A DNA stretch of 36,492 nt from Gammaproteobacteria bacterium (GTDB taxonomy: Bacteria > Pseudomonadota > Gammaproteobacteria > Steroidobacterales > Steroidobacteraceae): the NCBI GenBank assembly GCA_020029545.1, contig JAIBJL010000001.1, forward strand, positions 1-36,492, given 5' to 3'. Within the stretch, counting starts at the first letter, position 1, and every line of letters starts with the position of its first letter. Shown piece by piece: positions 34,259 to 36,492 of the stretch. Under the pieces are notes generated by a model. The model searched no databases and was not told the origin of the DNA. It saw only the letters and a program-made list of their open reading frames with translations. The translations under genes and the position numbers were made by a program.

Positions 34259-35203
34259 TTACATGTCGAAGTGATCGTAACCGCGACGCCGCGGCACGAA
34301 CGGGTTGCCGTCGCGCCAGCATTGCACCTCGCGCTCCGTCATCACGCCGATCTGCGTGCACGCAACGTCGGACGGCAATTCGACCACGCGCTGCGGCGGA
34401 ATCGTGAACAGCAGCTCATAGTCATCACCACCCGCCAGCGCGTAATCGATGCACGCATCGCGCGCGAAAGTATCGAGCAATGCCGAGGACAGCGGCAACG
34501 CATCGACGTCGATGCGCGCACCGCAACCGCTCGCACCGGCGAGCTTGTCGAGATCGGTGAGCAAGCCATCCGAAACATCCATCGCTGCCGTAGCCATATT
34601 GCGCAAGCAGCGTCCGAGCGACACGCGCGGTTCGGGCCGCAGGAAGCGTTGCCGCAGATGCCGCGTGGCGGAAGTGACAGGCAGACTGCCTTGAATCACG
34701 GCAAGACCCGCCGCGGCCTCTCCAGGGACTCCCGACACAAACAGCAGATCGCCGGGACGCGCACCGGCGCGCGTCAGCCAGCGATCGGCTTCTACGGTGC
34801 CGGCGATCTGTACCGTCACGGCCAGCGGCCCCTTGACGGTATCGCCGCCGACCAGCGCCACCTGGTATCGATCAGCCAGCTCGAACAAGCCGCGGGAAAA
34901 TCCATCGAACCATGCCGGGTCCGAGACCGGCGCGCAGAGCGAGAGTGTCATCCACTCAGGCTGCGCACCCATCGCGGCGAGATCGCTGAGATTAACGGCA
35001 AGCGCGCGATAACCGATATCCGCAGCGGCGGTTCCTTTAGGGAAATGCACGCCATCGACGAGGGTATCCATCGCGATCACTAGTCGTCGATTGGCCGGCA
35101 GCGACAGCACCGCGGCATCGTCACCGATGCCGAGCAGCACATCCTCTCGCGCCACGTGCCGGTCGAAATATCTCGCGATGATGTCGAATTCGCCGTCGCT
35201 CAT
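34259..35203 (-). CDS. thiL: Thiamine-monophosphate kinase
   Basis: ThiL phosphorylates thiamine monophosphate to the diphosphate cofactor. The 314-residue product has the AIR-synthase-like fold signatures GIGDDAAVL near residue 25, AMDTLVDGVHF, NLSDLAAMGAQP and DVSDGLLTDL, covering metal and ATP binding. ATG 35203 is 30 bp after the nusB stop. Its product serves dxs, encoded on the opposite strand of the same cluster. The length and all key motifs are normal. Confidence 0.97.
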   Translation of the reverse strand: MSDGEFDIIARYFDRHVAREDVLLGIGDDAAVLSLPANRRLVIAMDTLVDGVHFPKGTAAADIGYRALAVNLSDLAAMGAQPEWMTLSLCAPVSDPAWFDGFSRGLFELADRYQVALVGGDTVKGPLAVTVQIAGTVEADRWLTRAGARPGDLLFVSGVPGEAAAGLAVIQGSLPVTSATRHLRQRFLRPEPRVSLGRCLRNMATAAMDVSDGLLTDLDKLAGASGCGARIDVDALPLSSALLDTFARDACIDYALAGGDDYELLFTIPPQRVVELPSDVACTQIGVMTEREVQCWRDGNPFVPRRRGYDHFDM

Positions 35204-35233
35204 GAGTGCAACGCCGTCACCGCCGTCACCGTG

Positions 35234-35686
35234 TCATCCCTGCTCGGCGCTGCGAAATTGCTTTGCCGCGCGGTCGAGCACCGCGTTGACGTACTTGTGC
35301 GCATCGGTGCCGCCGAAACGCTTGCACAAATCCACTCCTTCATTGATGACCACGCGATAGGGCACGTCGAGACGCTGCTGCAATTCGAACGTACCCAGCA
35401 TGAGGATGGCCCGCTCGACCGGATCGAGCTGCTCCAACGGGCGATCGATCAAACCGCCGATCGCTGCGTCCAGTTGCGCGCTCCCGGCGATGCAACCGCG
35501 TACCATTTCACCGAAGTACTCGCGATCCACGCCGCGCGCTTCATCACCTTCCAGGTACTCGCGCACGATCAGCGGCGCATCCTGAGCGTTCAGCTGCCAC
35601 TGATACAGCGCCTGCATCGCCAGCTTGCGCGCGATCGATCGACCGCGCGTACCACGCGTCGACTTCTTCTCCACCGGTGTGTTCAT
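35234..35686 (-). CDS. nusB: Transcription antitermination factor NusB
   Basis: NusB binds boxA RNA with ribosomal protein S10 during rRNA antitermination. The 150-residue product has the all-helical family pattern: ARKLAMQALYQWQL near the start, LDPVERAILMLGTFEL in the middle, and VINEGVDLCKRFGGTDAHKYVNAVLD at the end. The first 15 residues are a basic extension. It lies 59 bp downstream of ribH and 30 bp upstream of thiL, the classic arrangement. Confidence 0.97.
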   Translation of the reverse strand: MNTPVEKKSTRGTRGRSIARKLAMQALYQWQLNAQDAPLIVREYLEGDEARGVDREYFGEMVRGCIAGSAQLDAAIGGLIDRPLEQLDPVERAILMLGTFELQQRLDVPYRVVINEGVDLCKRFGGTDAHKYVNAVLDRAAKQFRSAEQG

Positions 35687-35745
35687 GAAGGACCTGTGAG
35701 GCTCCTAACCACAGCGCGACGTCTTTTCACCGCATGGCGGAGCAA

Positions 35746-36219
35746 CTACTGCCCGATCCTGCGCAGCAGATTGGCGAGTTCGATCGCCGTCACTGCGGCA
35801 TCCGCACCCTTGTTGCCGGCCTTGGTGCCGGCGCGCTCGACGGCCTGCTCGATCGTATCGGTGGTCAGCACGCCAAACGCGACCGGAATGCCGGTGTCAT
35901 GCGCCACTCGCGCCAGGCCGCCGGCGCACTCGCCCGCCACGAAATCGAAGTGCGCAGTCGCCCCTTTGATGACCGCGCCGAGCGCAATGATGGCGTCATA
36001 ACGCTTGGTCAGCGCCAGCTTGCGCGCGACCAGCGGCAGCTCGAAAGCCCCGGGCGCACGCACGATTTCGATCTGCTTGTCGGTCGCTCCGTGCCGGCGC
36101 AACGAATCGACCGCACCGCGCACCAACTGGTCCACGATGAAATCGTTGAAACGTGCGGCCAGGACCGCAAAGCGCAGTTCGCGGGCCTGCAGGTCGCCTT
36201 CGATTGTCTTGATGTCCAT
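35746..36219 (-). CDS. ribH: 6,7-dimethyl-8-ribityllumazine synthase
   Basis: RibH makes the lumazine precursor of riboflavin. The 157-residue product has the substrate-binding segments [13 protein letters not shown], and [17 protein letters not shown] with the catalytic histidine. Length is typical for icosahedral or decameric types. The gap of 221 bp up to the ribBA stop carries a family A arm and a family B arm. ATG 36219 has no clear ribosome-binding site, but the start is fixed by homology. Confidence 0.97.
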   Translation of the reverse strand: MDIKTIEGDLQARELRFAVLAARFNDFIVDQLVRGAVDSLRRHGATDKQIEIVRAPGAFELPLVARKLALTKRYDAIIALGAVIKGATAHFDFVAGECAGGLARVAHDTGIPVAFGVLTTDTIEQAVERAGTKAGNKGADAAVTAIELANLLRRIGQ

Positions 36220-36244
36220 GGATGAGAACCGGGTAGGAAGGGAA

Positions 36245-36272
36245 GTGAGTGGTGATTAGCGAATGGTCAGAA
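36245..36272. repeat. Family A heptamer arm, degenerate
   Basis: GTGAGTG, GTGATTA, GCGAATG, GTCAGAA: four 7-bp units with decay from the consensus. No complementary family A arm is in this gap; a family B right arm lies at 36415-36442. Confidence 0.65.
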
Positions 36273-36323
36273 GGCTACTTTCATCGCTCTAGCTGATGAG
36301 CCAGAGATGATTTAAGGGTCAGC

Positions 36324-36329
36324 AGTATA
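36324..36329 (-). promoter_or_regulatory. Possible -10 box for ribH
   Basis: TATACT on the minus strand, about 105 bp upstream of the ribH start, near consensus in an otherwise GC-rich gap. No good -35 is visible 17 bp further up. Confidence 0.3.
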
Positions 36330-36364
36330 ACGGGTCCGCCAGCTCGATCGGTGACACCAGTCAT

Positions 36365-36382
36365 GCCGTGACCTAGCACGGC
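36365..36382. other. Small hairpin in the ribBA/ribH gap
   Basis: GCCGTG-ACCTAG-CACGGC: a 6-bp stem with a 6-base loop and no T-run on either side. It could be a weak terminator or chance. Confidence 0.3.
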
Positions 36383-36414
36383 CACGCACCCGGGTCGTTT
36401 ACGCCCTCTACTCT

Positions 36415-36442
36415 GGCCGTAGCCCGTCGCCCGTGGCCCGTC
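36415..36442. repeat. Family B heptamer right arm at the ribBA stop
   Basis: GGCCGTA, GCCCGTC, GCCCGTG, GCCCGTC: exactly four heptamers. The last two bases belong to the stop codon of ribBA on the minus strand. The preceding TCT matches the inner end of the arm at 21542. Confidence 0.88.
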
Positions 36443-36492
36443 AGCTGTCGACGTACTCCACCACTTCCAGATCGAAGCCCGACAGGCCATGC
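36441..36492 (-). CDS. ribBA: C-terminal end of ribBA / GTP cyclohydrolase II-like protein (cut by window edge)
   Basis: Only the last 16 codons and the stop are in view: HGLSGFDLEVVEYVDS. The pattern GFDLEVVE fits the end of RibBA (the G[YF]GLEVVE tail of its GTP-cyclohydrolase-like half). The position just upstream of ribH on the same strand, as in many gammaproteobacteria, supports this. The stop codon TGA shares bases with a heptamer repeat arm. Whether the second domain is active cannot be seen. Confidence 0.6.
   Translation of the reverse strand, partial: HGLSGFDLEVVEYVDS

Noticed and set aside
36281-36490. 69-codon minus-strand frame at the right edge
   Set aside because: It is in a different frame from the ribBA tail and is made largely of repeat arm and gap sequence.

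Overview
The window is a chromosomal segment of a high-GC gammaproteobacterium. The gene orders are those of Pseudomonas, Xanthomonas and E. coli: asd-fimV-truA-accD-folC-dedD-cvpA-purF; ribBA-ribH-nusB-thiL-pgpA facing xseB-ispA-dxs; and a psd-epmA-efp-epmB group. FimV and a FimX-like protein point to type IV pili. Together with a kinase/cyclic-nucleotide-domain fusion and a rubrerythrin/Fe-S/DUF3501 operon, this fits the Xanthomonadales/Nevskiales/Steroidobacter side of the class, but I cannot name the genus from sequence reading alone. No tRNA, rRNA, transposase, phage gene or CRISPR array was seen.

Layout. 1-13460, minus strand (reading from high to low coordinates): prmB (begins 14537), aroC, an MFS transporter, asd, fimV, truA, accD, folC, dedD, cvpA, purF, and the first 78 codons of a receiver-like protein cut by the left edge. 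This block covers purine, folate, fatty-acid and aspartate-family metabolism plus tRNA modification and pilus assembly. 14592-17215, plus strand: SCO1/SenC copper protein, psd, epmA. 17394-19097: efp (minus) and epmB (plus) are divergent, so all of the basic EF-P beta-lysylation set (target, ligase, aminomutase) lies within 3 kb. 19207-21258: fimX-like gene. 21603-25864, minus: parE then parC (topoisomerase IV). 26114-28833, minus: rubrerythrin, a two-cluster Fe-S CCG-domain protein and a DUF3501 protein, probably one redox or peroxide-stress unit, with a perfect 17-bp palindrome upstream. 29163-32399, plus: xseB, ispA, dxs (isoprenoid precursor supply). 32417-36492, minus: ribBA (3' end), ribH, nusB, thiL, pgpA, then a Ser/Thr kinase fused to a cyclic-nucleotide-binding domain, which sits where E. 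coli has yajO.

The genes are mostly housekeeping; the unusual layer is between them. At least three unrelated sequence families of short arms share one architecture: about four tandem 7-bp words (28 bp) per arm, arms arranged as inverted repeats with the G-rich arm always 5' and the C-rich arm always 3'. The words are GTGAGTG, GACGGGC and GGGCTGT. They occupy gaps inside conserved operons (accD/folC, fimV/truA, parE/parC, ispA/dxs, rubrerythrin/Fe-S protein, ribBA/ribH) and one convergent junction. A fourth family, a 120-170 bp palindromic element built on a GGGTAAGAACCGC unit, is present twice. Two 52-bp tandem units that can fold as a three-way junction lie inside the rubrerythrin operon, and folC carries a 15-bp in-frame tandem repeat. 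These repeats overlap the folC start and the fimX and ribBA stop codons. They are the best candidate here for an undescribed system.
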